DNA of 64,000 nucleotides from Paenibacillus sp. URB8-2. GTDB lineage: Bacteria > Bacillota > Bacilli > Paenibacillales > Paenibacillaceae. The notes beneath the pieces were generated by a model. It made no database searches. It saw only the letters and a program-made list of their open reading frames with translations, and had not been told where the DNA came from. This document shows, one piece after another, positions 29,194 to 39,797 of this stretch. Position numbers and translations under genes: made by a program. Location of the stretch: NCBI RefSeq assembly GCF_013393385.1, contig NZ_AP023239.1, positions 4,278,001 through 4,342,000 on the forward strand, written 5' to 3'. Positions within the stretch are counted from its first letter, which is position 1. Each line of letters opens with the position of its first letter.

Positions 29194-30714
29194 CTATTTG
29201 AATAAATTTAGCACTACCTTTTTTATTGGTAAGATCAATAAGTTCTTTTCCTCCTGATTCATTCCAAAACTCACCATTGTAAGTGCAAACAATAAAGAAT
29301 ATAAACAGACAAAAAGAAAAAGTGAGAGATATGAAGTTATACTTATAAAATTCAATGCTATACTACTACCCAAAGTGATAATGAATATAGGAATGAACAC
29401 TTTAATAATTTGAACCCAAAAATGCCGAATACTTAGTTTTAACTTCATATTGTAATAAAGATTGTTAACTAATGCGTTAATAAGCATTCCAATTGCAGTT
29501 GCGATTGCACAGCCTAAAATCCCCCATCTTGGAATAAACAATACGGTTAAAAAGATATTTAATATTGCAATTGAAAGATAGATGTATGCTTTTACTCTAT
29601 GCATATTCATCGCTTCCAACATTGTAGCAAATAACGATTGGATAATTGAAAAAACTTGAGGAATTATTATTATAATGGCGATTGTGTATGAATATCTATA
29701 GCTTTCTCCTACCCATAAAGTAATGAAAGATTCCCCAAACAATACAAAGCCTGAAAATATATATCCAACTATAAAACATTGAATTCTTCCAATTCTAATC
29801 AATTCACTCATTATTTCTTCTGTATCTGCCTTATTGACTATCATTTTAGTAAATCTGGGCAAGTAAAAACTGGATATAACATTTGAAAAATTTGTAATAT
29901 ATGAATTAAGTTGAGTTGCTATCGCGTAAACAGCTATTGGAGTGGCTCCTAGATATAAACCAATTATAAATTGATCAGCATTCCAATAAATTTGAAAAGC
30001 TATTGCCGATAAAAAAATAAAAAAAGAATAACTGAATATTTCTCTAAGCAACTTGAGATTAATAGTGGATAGCTTAATAACTAAATTCAATTTAAATCGA
30101 CAAAAAAAGATATTGATAACTCCTACTAGAAGATTAATTATTAAGGTAACTATAACCATACCTAAAGATTTGTATCCTATAAATAATACTAAGACCATTA
30201 TTAAGGGGGTTAGTATTGTTTTAAATAGATTTACTATTTTCAAGAAAACAAATCTTTCATTCGCAGTAATAATTGAGCTAAATACGTTTAGAGGGAAAGA
30301 AATCGCGACATTTATTGCAGCAATAATAAATATTTTTTTAAAGATAACCAATTCGCTTAAAGTTAAAGTATTATGGAAAATAGAATTCAAATTTTGGAAC
30401 AAAATAAAGCTTATTATTAGTGAAACAAGACCTATGAAAGAATAAAGCATTAAAAACATACCATTAACGCCTTGTTTCCCTACTTCGTTTTTTTCAGACA
30501 AATATTTCGCATTAAATCTGACAACTGCACTCCCAAATCCTAAATCAAGCAAAGCAATATATGCAATTATTGAATTGACAAGAGAGAACAAACCATATTC
30601 CGATTTCCCTAAAATTGAAACTATAAAGGGAGTTGAAACAAGAGAAATAGCAACTCCCACGAAAATTGATATATAAGTTATTATTGCTGCTAATTTGATA
30701 TTAGTTTTTAGCAT
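29194..30714 (-). CDS. Wzx-type polysaccharide flippase
   Basis: A 506-residue membrane protein with about 12-14 hydrophobic helices, of the polysaccharide-transport (PST/MOP) superfamily. It would flip undecaprenyl-linked repeat units across the membrane. The N-terminal pattern TPFIVSILGKSEYGLFSLVN and the glycine-rich middle loops are typical. Its ATG overlaps the stop of the pyruvyl transferase gene (TAATG), so translation is coupled. Very AT-rich, unlike the hem genes. Last gene of the polysaccharide transcription unit. Confidence 0.85.
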   Translation of the reverse strand: MLKTNIKLAAIITYISIFVGVAISLVSTPFIVSILGKSEYGLFSLVNSIIAYIALLDLGFGSAVVRFNAKYLSEKNEVGKQGVNGMFLMLYSFIGLVSLIISFILFQNLNSIFHNTLTLSELVIFKKIFIIAAINVAISFPLNVFSSIITANERFVFLKIVNLFKTILTPLIMVLVLFIGYKSLGMVIVTLIINLLVGVINIFFCRFKLNLVIKLSTINLKLLREIFSYSFFIFLSAIAFQIYWNADQFIIGLYLGATPIAVYAIATQLNSYITNFSNVISSFYLPRFTKMIVNKADTEEIMSELIRIGRIQCFIVGYIFSGFVLFGESFITLWVGESYRYSYTIAIIIIIPQVFSIIQSLFATMLEAMNMHRVKAYIYLSIAILNIFLTVLFIPRWGILGCAIATAIGMLINALVNNLYYNMKLKLSIRHFWVQIIKVFIPIFIITLGSSIALNFISITSYLSLFLFVCLYSLLFALTMVSFGMNQEEKNLLILPIKKVVLNLFK

Positions 30715-31784
30715 TACATCGAGTCCCTTGAGGCTTTCATAGATTCGACAATTTTTTCGTAATAATCTAGGGAAAAAGAGTTATTGTACTCAGACGGATC
30801 TATCTTCTTGAGTTCTTCTATAAGTCCAGGAATTTTTTCAACACTATTCGTATATTTAATGTACTCTAAGTGTTTAATCCAATTATAGCTTCCTTCAACC
30901 TTATAATTATAATTTCCCAGAGCAATACAAGGAGTCGAAGTAATAGCTGCAAATATCATTCCATGCAAACGATCTGTAATAACAATTTTAGACTCCCTAA
31001 ACTGATTCCATAATTTATTGAGTTCTTCTTCCCGATCTTCAACTGAAACATTATGATGAACACACGTATCCGTGTAAATTACCTGCTCATAAATTTTCGA
31101 GCATTTTTGGATAATTTGTTTATCAATCTCCGTTAAGGCACTTTCCTTGTCATTTCTAATACATAGTAAAGCACCATTTCTTTTCTTATAGGGATAACTC
31201 ATCTCAAGAAACATTACAATATCTGGAGTCAGTAAAACTTTATTATTCCCGAATCCCTCTTTCATGATATCATATGAAATTTGTTCTCTTGCTACTAATG
31301 TTAGGTGTTTATGCTTTTTATAGATTTCTTGTGATTTTTTAAATTCGGATTTTCCTTGTTCTGTATCACTAAAAAAAATTGTCTGTGGAAATAATATCAT
31401 TTTATTGTTAGGAAATTTTGTTATTATCTCCCTTCTTATCTTTTCTTCTCTAAAATATTCTATTCCAAAGTTCCCACCACCTTGTAAAACAAAAATATCT
31501 TCTTTATTTGCAAACTTTTTCAAACACCTCAGGTTTTGAAAAAAATCAACAGTCAACACTTCTAAAATCTCATATTCAGAAAAATATTTTTCAAGTAATT
31601 TAATTTCAGCAAGTACTATTGCATGATCACCAAGATTGTCATGTTCAGGAGTTCCTACAACAAAGATCTTTTTTCCTTTTAAGTTGTATTTTCCTTTATT
31701 TTTTGAATATCCAGTATAGTAATTAACAAAATCTCGAATTGATATTTTCATTTTTAAGGGAACGAGTTTCTTTAGAGTCTTCAT
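30714..31784 (-). CDS. Polysaccharide pyruvyl transferase family protein
   Basis: A 356-residue protein of the WcaK/CsaB family, which adds ketal-linked pyruvate from phosphoenolpyruvate to sugars. Visible: GTPEHDNLGDHAIVLAEI near the N-terminus, FVLQGGGNFG, the NKVLLTPDIVMF segment, and ITDRLHGMIFAAITSTPCIALG, the family signature carrying the catalytic Arg/His region. AGAAAGGAAAATTT precedes the ATG. Pyruvylated surface glycans can bind SLH domains, which fits the SLH protein upstream in the locus (inference). Separated from the glycosyltransferase genes by two dead transposase genes. Confidence 0.85.
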   Translation of the reverse strand: MKTLKKLVPLKMKISIRDFVNYYTGYSKNKGKYNLKGKKIFVVGTPEHDNLGDHAIVLAEIKLLEKYFSEYEILEVLTVDFFQNLRCLKKFANKEDIFVLQGGGNFGIEYFREEKIRREIITKFPNNKMILFPQTIFFSDTEQGKSEFKKSQEIYKKHKHLTLVAREQISYDIMKEGFGNNKVLLTPDIVMFLEMSYPYKKRNGALLCIRNDKESALTEIDKQIIQKCSKIYEQVIYTDTCVHHNVSVEDREEELNKLWNQFRESKIVITDRLHGMIFAAITSTPCIALGNYNYKVEGSYNWIKHLEYIKYTNSVEKIPGLIEELKKIDPSEYNNSFSLDYYEKIVESMKASRDSM

Positions 31785-32224
31785 TTATAAATTTTCCTTT
31801 CTGCATTTATGAAGTTTTTAATAGAATCAATCACATCTTTTTTGATAATACTTGTCTAATTTAAACGAATTCTCCAAAGCTTTATCACTTTTACACTGAA
31901 AGTAAAAAGCGATTAAACTAAATTTCTTGATAAATTTTTCAAAATCGAAATAATAATTAAAAAGATCAGTGTTAATTACGATACTTCTTTTTTAGTAAAA
32001 AAGGAAACAAAATAGTAAAAATACTAAGACAAATAGAAAAAACAATAGCAGATGTATAGTAATGATTTAAAGAACTACTGAAATCTAAGAGAACGTTCAA
32101 ATCGGTTAAATAAAGAGTAAAACTATCGTTAAGGACATGAATAACAACTTCGACCGTTGAATGGAAAGCCGGGAATAAACCATGAAGCAAATTCATACAA
32201 ACAAATGTACGAGTACTACTTAGC
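31785..32224. other. AT-rich interval, no gene
   Basis: Very AT-rich sequence between the pyruvyl transferase gene and an IS630 relic. Only short unsupported frames are present. Probably debris from insertion events. Confidence 0.5.
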
Positions 32225-32945
32225 TGTGCTTCATTGCAAGCCGAACATTCCCCAAATCGTAAACCGCTAAAAATTAACAAAAGAGCAAACCGAGCAGCTC
32301 CTAGACTTACTTAATCATAAGTGTCCTATGTACGTTTGGGTTAAAGACAAAGTACACTTGGATCTTAAATCTGCGAATAATGTCATACCTTAGTTAACGC
32401 GTCTGTCTTTGCTGCTACATTGCCTTGGACTCAACTACACCAAGGCGATGTATGCGTTGGCTCGTGCGGATCAAGGCCATTCGTGAGAAGACGCTGCCCA
32501 GTTTAATAAAAGATACTGGACGAGAAATCGCACACCTCCTATAAGAGAAACGAGTTCATGATTTGTGCCTATCAATCCTTACAATACAACTGGTTTTCTT
32601 AAGAACACCAACGCAAAATAAATAAAGCAAAACTCTTTTGTGTACTCAACTACGAAACCAACAAGGTGTATTACAAGGAAGATGATACGTACGATGCATC
32701 TGATCTGGAGCGTTTTTTAGATTCTATTTTGCAAGTATACCCGACTGGGAATATTTCCATGGTGGTAGACAATAGACGCAATTACAAGACGGCAGCGTTC
32801 GAAGGATTTGTGGAGAACCAGCTTCGCCTTAAGTTTATGTTTTATTCACGCCGGAGTACTCATCTGAGCTTGACCCGATTAAAGGACTATGGAGGTGACT
32901 CAAAAGCTATGTCAGATACACAATTTCATTTACAACCGTACTAAC
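32225..32945 (+). pseudogene. IS630-family transposase relic
   Basis: Reading across frames gives pieces of an IS630-type transposase in the right order. KLTKEQTEQLLDLLNHK is from the helix-turn-helix region; LLLHCLGLNYTKAMYALARA is from the second helix-turn-helix. KLFCVLNYETNKVYYKEDD and GNISMVVDNRRNYKTAAFEG come from the DDE domain, where the usual DNA-x-x-H motif has become DNRRNY. The following LKFMFYSRRSTHLSLTRLKD corresponds to the LPPYSPxLNPIE motif, badly decayed. Several frameshifts and stops, so inactive. Ends not determined. Confidence 0.75.
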
Positions 32946-33023
32946 TATAAAACAATGACTTGTTAATGTTCTCATGAATTTATCCAAGGTATAGTGGACC
33001 TATTAAACCCGATTCATTTTTTT

Positions 33024-34616
33024 CTACGACTGCTCAATTAACGAACAGACGCGGTGTTCGAGACGACGCAAATAAAAGGTAGGGTCCCGGCGGAAACGAA
33101 GTCGGTTTGTTCCTTCCAGCAACCGAGACTCCCAACTCTTTCGTTCTTGGAGGTAACTTTCATAGTCCACATGTTGCAGTCGTTTCAGCAATTTATCCTA
33201 CTTCAAGGCATCATCGACCCAGATCACGAATTCTCCACTGCGCCAAATGTAGCGATTCCAACTGCGTAGTCCCATCATTCGGCGGTGGCGCGTCTTGGTC
33301 CGGCGGAAAAATCGTTCATGGTCGTTATTGGTCCTTGGCAAGTAAGACGTGTCGTAACAGGCAAACAAGCCCTCCCAAAATCCGGTCGTGTATCGTTCAA
33401 AATTCTCCACCATTACGGTATCTTCTGTGCGGGTATAGGTATTCTTCAATTCATTTTTCAACCACTGCATTTGTACACGAACGCAGTCCGCCGTTTGCTC
33501 CGCAGAAGCACTCAAAATATGGGCGGCGTCTTCCAGAGGTCTTAGCCAGCGCTTCACGTTCTCGTACGAGGAGCGGAAGCCATCCAGCTTTTCAAACAAC
33601 TTCAGTAGCTTTTCGCTGTAGGCGAACCCCCTTTTTTAGCGCTTCGCTGAAGCGAGTTCCGAATCGCCTGGGCTTCTTCATAGACCCGGATGCCCGGGAG
33701 ATCCAGTGGCGGGTTGCCATCTTCGAGCAACACGGAACGCACCGCCGCCAGGTAGTCTTTAGCAATGGCGGCATCTTCAGAATCGTCGGGCTGGACCTGT
33801 TTTTCCAATTGGCGAATCCCCCGCAAGTTCTTCTTAATCCCGGTCTTGAGCTTGCGGTCAAGCTCCATGACCGGTTTGGCAATATCTTTTAGATAATGGT
33901 ACTGACAATATTGGTAGGGCACTTCCGGCCACATACCGGACATCGCCAGGCGAATGGAGTGCTGGCCATCACTAAGGAGTCCAATGACGGGGAAGCCAAG
34001 TTGCTCTACCGGTTCAAGCAGACGCTTCAATTCTTCAGCGCTGCCGCTTTTTAAGTTTTTGGCCGCCAAGATGCTGCCGCTAAATCCTTCCCGCACTACG
34101 TACAAGGTTTCATTGCCTTTTTCCGGTTGAACGCCGTCCATGGAAAGAAGTAAACCTCCATGTTCCTGCACAACTTCGGCTAAGATCTCGCGAAGATGCT
34201 CTGTTACTGAAGCACGAAGCAGCGTCAAGTATCGCTCGTAAGAGTCGTTCACAGTTTCGTTCAGACGTGACAACCCCGCGTCGGTTCAGTTCCGTATGCA
34301 GTTCGGACAGCGTATAGTGGTGCTTAAACCGAAGTTCACCCACAAGGGCAAGAACGTCGAATCCATAGGAAGTATGTTTCATGACAAGAGCATCGGCTTC
34401 GACAGAGCGATAATAAGACCCCGGATAAGGACACTCCGGGTGAGGACAAGCATAGGCCATATTCCAGACGTCAAAAATACCTGTCAATGTATTGACGTAT
34501 TTATGCCAGGCCGTATGATGTCGTTTGAGTTTGGTTCCGCAGTGCGGGCATTGTCGCAGTTCACTATGAAAATAGACTCTTTTTTCCGGGGTAATCCGGT
34601 TCTTGGTTGAAGGCAT
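33024..34616 (-). pseudogene. Frameshifted zinc-ribbon/DDE transposase
   Basis: About 530 codons in three frame blocks on the minus strand. Block 1 (34616 to about 34255) has a zinc ribbon (LRQCPHCGTKLKRHH and a second Cys pair). Block 2 (to about 33613) holds LLLSMDGVQPEKGNETLYVV and GLLSDGQHSIRLAMSG, DDE-like motifs, then QYCQYHYLKDIAKP. Block 3 (33599 onward) has RTNNDHERFFRRTKTRHRR, the final acidic motif. The breaks are an extra A in CGAAACTG near 34255, a one-base shift at AAAAAAGGGGG near 33630 and an in-frame TAG at 33198-33200, after which the frame continues to 33024. A strong ribosome site (AAGGAGGAGG) remains. IS family not assigned; terminal repeats not found. Confidence 0.8.
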
Positions 34617-34673
34617 ACATACCTCCTCCTTCCTTACCTTTTATTACCCCATAGGAGAATCTTTCCACATAGG

Positions 34674-35666
34674 TTAGTGAAACGGGCAGACGTAGTTTTT
34701 TTTGCTATATTTTTTATAAAAAAAATTATATAAAGGGTTATACAAAAGGATTAACAAAATAGCAATTTTCAATTCTACTCTAGCATTTTTATTAAAAACT
34801 ATTGCAAATAAATTTTTTTTAATAAAGAGAATAAAATTTTTGCTATAGTTTTTATTAGATCCATCGTCTTCTCTCAACTGATAATTGTAAACTCCCACTC
34901 CATCGTTTAAAGCTTTACTTAGCGATAGCTTAACCAAACTATTATAATTGTTTCCTTTAATATTTTTATACTGTTCGACTGATGCGCAAAATTTATCATA
35001 CACTTTCTTACTACTAATAGACCCAGTAATACTTTCTGCCCGCTTTAAATAATAGTATTTAGGCCTGCTAACAAAAACAACTTTTTCTGATTTAATGAAT
35101 AATCTATGTGTAGTGAAAATATCTTCATAATATTTACCAATTGGATATCTAATACTCGAAAATAACTCCTTTTTATATATTTTATCCCAAGCAAAATGAT
35201 TAATCTCTTTATCTTCCAATAACATACTGACAGATTGTTTATTATTATAGATAAAGACTTCTCCAGAATACTCTTTAAACTCTGTTGCAACATTATTAAA
35301 AACTTCATAACGACCACATACTACAATATCAGCTTGATATTTTATAACTTGTTCATACATTACTTCAAACATATCATATTCAATCCAGTCGTCACTATCT
35401 ACAAATCCGATATAATCCCCCTTAGCAATATCAATACCAAAATTCCTCGCTTCAGATAAACCACCGTTTTCTTTATGAACAACTCTAACCCTAGAATCTA
35501 TTTCTGCATAATTATCACATATTTCAGGACAATTATCTGGAGAACCATCATTAATAAGTATCAATTCGAAATTTCTGAAGCTTTGATTTAATATAGAATC
35601 AATACATTTTCTTAAATAATTTTCTACATTATAAATTGGTACAATTATGCTAATTACTGGATTCAC
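34674..35666 (-). CDS. GT2-family glycosyltransferase A
   Basis: A 330-residue family 2 glycosyltransferase. The GT-A fold N-terminus reads SIIVPIYNVENYLRKCIDSI, ELILINDGSPDNCPEICDNY supplies the nucleotide Asp, and the metal-binding DxD is VDSDDW. The acceptor-side C-terminus ends with basic and aromatic residues (FFYKKYSKK). GTG start at 35664-35666, eight bases after GGAAG, preferred over a GTG three codons earlier. The transposase relic lies directly beyond the stop, so the last few residues may derive from the insertion. AT-rich. Last gene of the glycosyltransferase run; sugar specificity unknown. Confidence 0.85.
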   Translation of the reverse strand: MNPVISIIVPIYNVENYLRKCIDSILNQSFRNFELILINDGSPDNCPEICDNYAEIDSRVRVVHKENGGLSEARNFGIDIAKGDYIGFVDSDDWIEYDMFEVMYEQVIKYQADIVVCGRYEVFNNVATEFKEYSGEVFIYNNKQSVSMLLEDKEINHFAWDKIYKKELFSSIRYPIGKYYEDIFTTHRLFIKSEKVVFVSRPKYYYLKRAESITGSISSKKVYDKFCASVEQYKNIKGNNYNSLVKLSLSKALNDGVGVYNYQLREDDGSNKNYSKNFILFIKKNLFAIVFNKNARVELKIAILLILLYNPLYNFFYKKYSKKNYVCPFH

Positions 35667-35690
35667 TAATAGCACTTCCTTTAGAACAGT

Positions 35691-36662
35691 CTATAATCGA
35701 TTAAAAAGCTTGCCTATAACTTTAATTCCAAAAATATTAACAGCAATAAATAATAATTTATATTTTCTATTTTTATTATATTTCAATACATACTTTTTGC
35801 TTTGTAGTTGCTTATTAAACTGATTCATTTCCTTTTTATGAGTTTGATAATATTTATAAGATGATTTAATAAGTCCTAAGTATAATTGGGCACACCGAGA
35901 TAAGATCAAGTCTCCCTTTACTCCCTTAAATTTTTCACTTTGAGCTAACATTAATAGGTCATTAAGGATAAATAATTTATCGGTTTCTTTTTTTAGTTTG
36001 TGGCTATTAATAATTGATCCCTTTCTCTCTGCTCTGTTTACATAGAAAGAATCATAACAAAATCCAATTTTGTTAGCAGTAAGCAATAACTCAGGGCCAT
36101 ATCTTTCATCTTCATGATAAATTCCCTCAACAAATTTGAGTTTATTTTCTATCAAAAAACTTCTCTTGACTACAAATTGCCAAGCGGCCCCCCAGAAGTC
36201 AGCTTGATTATATAGAAATTCAAATACTTCAACACCCGAATAGATCTCACTACTTTTAGTAAGATATTTTCTTTCTCTATAAAAATTATTTTTGTCATAA
36301 TATGACTTAATATGGACTACCAATATTTCTAAATCTTGTCTTAATATTCTTTTACTTAGTTTATCAAAGAAATCTACATCTAACCAATCATCACTGTCCA
36401 AAAAAACTATGTATTCCCCTGAGGCAATACTCATTCCCACATTTCTAGCAGAAGATAACCCTCCGTTATTTTTATGAATAACATGCACCCTACTATCGGA
36501 CTGTTTATAACTATCACATATACTAGGACAATTATCTGGTGACCCATCGTCAACTAAAATAATTTCTATGTTGATATACGATTGATTTAGGACACTGTCA
36601 ATACATTGATGAATATACTGTTCAACTTTATATACAGGAATTACCACACTAAACTTCACCAT
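35691..36662 (-). CDS. GT2-family glycosyltransferase B
   Basis: A 323-residue family 2 glycosyltransferase with SVVIPVYKVEQYIHQCIDSV at the N-terminus, VDDGSPDNCPSICD and the DxD motif FLDSDDW near residue 93. The long C-terminal half (WGAAWQFVVKR, YHEDERYGPELL) resembles enzymes that transfer sugars to lipid-linked intermediates in capsule loci. It starts one base after the stop of the upstream glycosyltransferase, with GGGGGAGAG ahead, so the genes are coupled. It is a close relative of its two neighbours, suggesting duplication. Confidence 0.87.
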   Translation of the reverse strand: MVKFSVVIPVYKVEQYIHQCIDSVLNQSYINIEIILVDDGSPDNCPSICDSYKQSDSRVHVIHKNNGGLSSARNVGMSIASGEYIVFLDSDDWLDVDFFDKLSKRILRQDLEILVVHIKSYYDKNNFYRERKYLTKSSEIYSGVEVFEFLYNQADFWGAAWQFVVKRSFLIENKLKFVEGIYHEDERYGPELLLTANKIGFCYDSFYVNRAERKGSIINSHKLKKETDKLFILNDLLMLAQSEKFKGVKGDLILSRCAQLYLGLIKSSYKYYQTHKKEMNQFNKQLQSKKYVLKYNKNRKYKLLFIAVNIFGIKVIGKLFNRL

Positions 36663-36663
36663 T

Positions 36664-37662
36664 TTACTCTCCCCCGAATTTCAGTAACGATCTTATATAT
36701 AAGATTTTCGCTGTCATTCGAATCCCCAAAATATCACATAAAATTTTTGAATACCTTTGCTTTTTTGATTTAATATATTTAGTTCGATTATATTCTTTCT
36801 TAACTTTATCTAACAGATACTTCCTTTCATTTATTGGTAAATAATTCAAATTAATAATACTTGTAAATATCATACATGCAAAATTGTTATTTAATCTAAT
36901 TGATAAATACTCATTTTTTAAGTGATTATTAATCCAATCAATGCTTTGACAAGCTGCATTTATTCTATCAAGTTCTGGTTTTAGTTTTTTAATAGAAGTT
37001 GTAGCACCATTTCTCTTTATTCTGTAAATTAGGACCTGACAGTTATTGAAAGAGATTGTAATTGAATTCAAAATAAGTTTGAAAACTAGTTTAACATCTT
37101 CATATAAGACTCCTTCTTCAAAAAACAAATGATTTTCAAAAATAATATCTCTTTTTATAATAAATTGCCAAGGAAACCAATCAAACAATGGATTTATTTG
37201 TAGTAATTTTATCATTCCTTCAGTAGATGAATATTTACTATTTTGTAATTCCGAGTAATCAATAGATGAATTCGTAAGTTCTCCAGTCGAACTGTTTAAA
37301 ATTTTATAGTTATGAAATATTATATCTACATTTTGTTTGGCAATAATGGAATCGGTAGAAGTAAATACATCATCTATCAAGTAATCATCACCGTCTAAAA
37401 AAAACAAATAATCGCCTGTTGAAGCACTAATTCCAGCATTACGTGCAGATGATTGGCCATTATTTTTCTGATGTAGGACTTTAATTCTATCATCTAGTTT
37501 CGCATAATCATCACAAATTTGTGGACAACGATCTGTAGAACCATCATCTACTAATATAATTTCTAAACTTGAGTATGATTGATTCAATATACTATCTATA
37601 CACTGATGCAAATAATCTTCTATATTATAAACTGGAATGATTACACTATATCTTTTTGACAT
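36664..37662 (-). CDS. GT2-family glycosyltransferase C
   Basis: A 332-residue family 2 glycosyltransferase: SVIIPVYNIEDYLHQCIDSI, LVDDGSTDRCPQICDDY and the metal site FLDGDDYLIDD. The middle contains WFPWQFIIKRDIIFENHLFF and LYEDVKLVFKLIL, the Glu-Asp pair being the usual catalytic base region. GGGGGTATT precedes ATG. It is similar in layout to the next gene downstream. Sugar donor and acceptor cannot be predicted. Confidence 0.87.
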   Translation of the reverse strand: MSKRYSVIIPVYNIEDYLHQCIDSILNQSYSSLEIILVDDGSTDRCPQICDDYAKLDDRIKVLHQKNNGQSSARNAGISASTGDYLFFLDGDDYLIDDVFTSTDSIIAKQNVDIIFHNYKILNSSTGELTNSSIDYSELQNSKYSSTEGMIKLLQINPLFDWFPWQFIIKRDIIFENHLFFEEGVLYEDVKLVFKLILNSITISFNNCQVLIYRIKRNGATTSIKKLKPELDRINAACQSIDWINNHLKNEYLSIRLNNNFACMIFTSIINLNYLPINERKYLLDKVKKEYNRTKYIKSKKQRYSKILCDILGIRMTAKILYIRSLLKFGGE

Positions 37663-37709
37663 AATACCCCCTGCTATGATTTCACTTATTCTTTAAATTC
37701 CTTATTGCT

Positions 37710-38651
37710 TTAAATTAAATACTTCCCTTCCAGCATAGTTTTGTATCTAAGTTTATATAAAAGAATAAACAAACCAACAAGTACATTGTGCTTTGTGAAT
37801 TGAAATTTATAATTTTTCAAAACAAAATCTATACTTAGTAGTTTGCTTACAGTCTTTTCATCAGAACCTTTATTTAAAATTTCTCTAAAATTATAAACAA
37901 ATAAAATACAAAGGTAATTTTCATATTCACTTTTCAATTCATCACTGATAAGAGAACTTAAACGAAAATACACATCAAAATTTTCCCTTATAACTCTATT
38001 ATTTATGGCCGAGCCTTCTCGTTGTATATAATAAAAATAAATTGTAGAATCATAATAAATATTTCTACAATGATTGATACATTTTATTTGAAACTCTTGA
38101 TCTTCGGTATATTTGGTGTTTTCATCAAAATATAAAGCATTATTCTTAATAATATTTTTTTTGATTATAAAAGAACACATACACTGACTTATTTTTTTAG
38201 TTAAAAATAATTTTAAAAATTGTTGATTTGAAAATAAGCCTTCATCAAATTTCAATGTTTGGTATTTTTTAATAATATGATTATCACAAACATGAATATA
38301 TCCAAATGAGTACATATCTATATCCTTGTCTTTAAGAATCTCATCAGCATTCTTTAATAAATCAGAAGTTATCTTATCATCTCCATCCAAAAAAAGAATG
38401 TATTCTCCTAAAGAGGAACTAATTCCATTATTCCGTGCTGATGACACACCACCGTTCTCTTTGGAAATTATTTTTATGCGTTTATCTTTTTGCTTATACT
38501 TCTTTACTACTTCCAATGTTTTATCAGTTGAACCATCATCAATCACGATAAGCTCAAAATCTTCAAAAGATTGGCTCAAGACGCTTTCAATGGTTATGTT
38601 TATAATATTTTCCAAATTAAAACATGGAACAATAATACTAAATACACACAT
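37710..38651 (-). CDS. GT2-family glycosyltransferase D
   Basis: A 313-residue family 2 glycosyltransferase: FSIIVPCFNLENIINITIES, VIDDGSTDKTLEVVKKY, GVSSARNNGISSSLGEYILF and DGDDK as the metal site. YTEDQEFQIKCINHCR carries the probable catalytic base. More diverged from glycosyltransferases A-C than they are from each other. AAAGGAG precedes the ATG. It follows the EpsG/Wzy-like polymerase gene by 42 nt on the same strand. Confidence 0.86.
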   Translation of the reverse strand: MCVFSIIVPCFNLENIINITIESVLSQSFEDFELIVIDDGSTDKTLEVVKKYKQKDKRIKIISKENGGVSSARNNGISSSLGEYILFLDGDDKITSDLLKNADEILKDKDIDMYSFGYIHVCDNHIIKKYQTLKFDEGLFSNQQFLKLFLTKKISQCMCSFIIKKNIIKNNALYFDENTKYTEDQEFQIKCINHCRNIYYDSTIYFYYIQREGSAINNRVIRENFDVYFRLSSLISDELKSEYENYLCILFVYNFREILNKGSDEKTVSKLLSIDFVLKNYKFQFTKHNVLVGLFILLYKLRYKTMLEGKYLI

Positions 38652-38693
38652 ATTTTTCTCCTTTTGTGATAAGACAATAAATTTTATTTTTAA

Positions 38694-39752
38694 TTATTTT
38701 GGAAAGAAAAATACAAAAGGAAAATTTGCTGGATTTTTTAATTCTGATAAAAATAATAATGATGCCCAAATAATTACTATGAAGAAGATAAAGCTTTTTT
38801 CATATTTGTTGATATCCAGCTTTAATAAAAATGGAAATAATACTATTTCTAACACTCTAAACAACATATTTATTCTTGTTGCAAACATTTCTTGAAATGA
38901 AAAAATACAATATAAAATAAAACCTAAGAAATATAATTTAAATAACCCTTCGAAGCTATTATTTGACCGTATTAATTTGGGATAGTAAAAAAGAAAAGGA
39001 AATAGAAGCAGAACTCTCTGCAAAATCCCTAGACTGTCAACAGAGACTTCAAAGTTATCAGAATATATTATTAATTTGGTCTTCACAAAATTTGGCATTA
39101 TATCAATAACAAAATTAGAAAAGTATCTATTCGTTAAGAAAATAACTAGAAGCAAAACAGTTAGGCTAAAATATCTTCTCCTTGTTATCATTATGTTATA
39201 AAAAAAATAAGCTATAAAGATAAAAATACCCGAAGTATGAACACTTATACTAATTAATGCAAAAATGAATACTTTTTTATAGTTTCTCTCCTCAATATCT
39301 TTTAAAAGATATAGGAATATCCCCATCACAACCCCTTGTCTAATTCCATTAAAAACATAACCTATATAAAAAACTAAAATAAAAATAAAAGAAGAAAATA
39401 TTGGATATACACTTTTCTTTCTTATTCCTTCGAACATAAAATAAAGTGTAAATAGGGAAAAAATAAAAAATAAGGAGTAACTCGAAAATCCCATCATCTT
39501 TAGCATACTTACTACTAATCGAAAGCCTGGCTCCAGATATTCATAATCGTGATAATGATTTATACTTTCAAATATAATTAAATATCGAAAAAAATCTGTC
39601 CCTATACCAAAGCGTATTCCAGCAAGGAACGAAAATGATAAAATAAACAAAAAAACAAAAAATCTAATCTGCTTTTTTGAATATTGTTGAATCACTACTT
39701 CTTTAACTGATAATAAAAACATTATAATATAACTGACAAAGTAAACATTCAT
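38694..39752 (-). CDS. EpsG/Wzy-like polysaccharide polymerase
   Basis: A 352-residue protein with about ten membrane helices. The EpsG family pattern is visible: FLAGIRFGIGTDFFRYLIIF near residue 42, YEYLEPGFRLVVSMLKMMG, and GYVFNGIRQGVVMGIFLYL followed by a periplasmic-side loop around SVHTSGIFIF. Such proteins polymerise flipped repeat units on the outer face of the membrane. AAGGTGAG precedes the ATG. It is the only polymerase candidate in the locus, implying a Wzx/Wzy-dependent pathway together with the flippase and the Wzz-like gene. Confidence 0.82.
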   Translation of the reverse strand: MNVYFVSYIIMFLLSVKEVVIQQYSKKQIRFFVFLFILSFSFLAGIRFGIGTDFFRYLIIFESINHYHDYEYLEPGFRLVVSMLKMMGFSSYSLFFIFSLFTLYFMFEGIRKKSVYPIFSSFIFILVFYIGYVFNGIRQGVVMGIFLYLLKDIEERNYKKVFIFALISISVHTSGIFIFIAYFFYNIMITRRRYFSLTVLLLVIFLTNRYFSNFVIDIMPNFVKTKLIIYSDNFEVSVDSLGILQRVLLLFPFLFYYPKLIRSNNSFEGLFKLYFLGFILYCIFSFQEMFATRINMLFRVLEIVLFPFLLKLDINKYEKSFIFFIVIIWASLLFLSELKNPANFPFVFFFPK

Positions 39753-39797
39753 TAGTACTCACCTTTTTTATTTCAAGTTCTATAGTTAGATTATTGT

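Noticed and set aside
31972..32280. 102-codon minus-strand frame with a hydrophobic end
   Set aside because: Overlaps the start of the IS630 relic antisense and has no ribosome site; probably chance in AT-rich DNA.
33600..33650. Programmed -1 frameshift in the transposase (AAAAAAGGGGG)
   Set aside because: The codon phase GCT AAA AAA GGG does not fit the A-AAA-AAG slippery arrangement, and another frameshift plus a stop are present, so decay is more likely.
34617..34680. Terminal inverted repeats of the frameshifted transposase element
   Set aside because: Sequences on both sides were compared but no convincing matching ends or target duplication could be found by eye.
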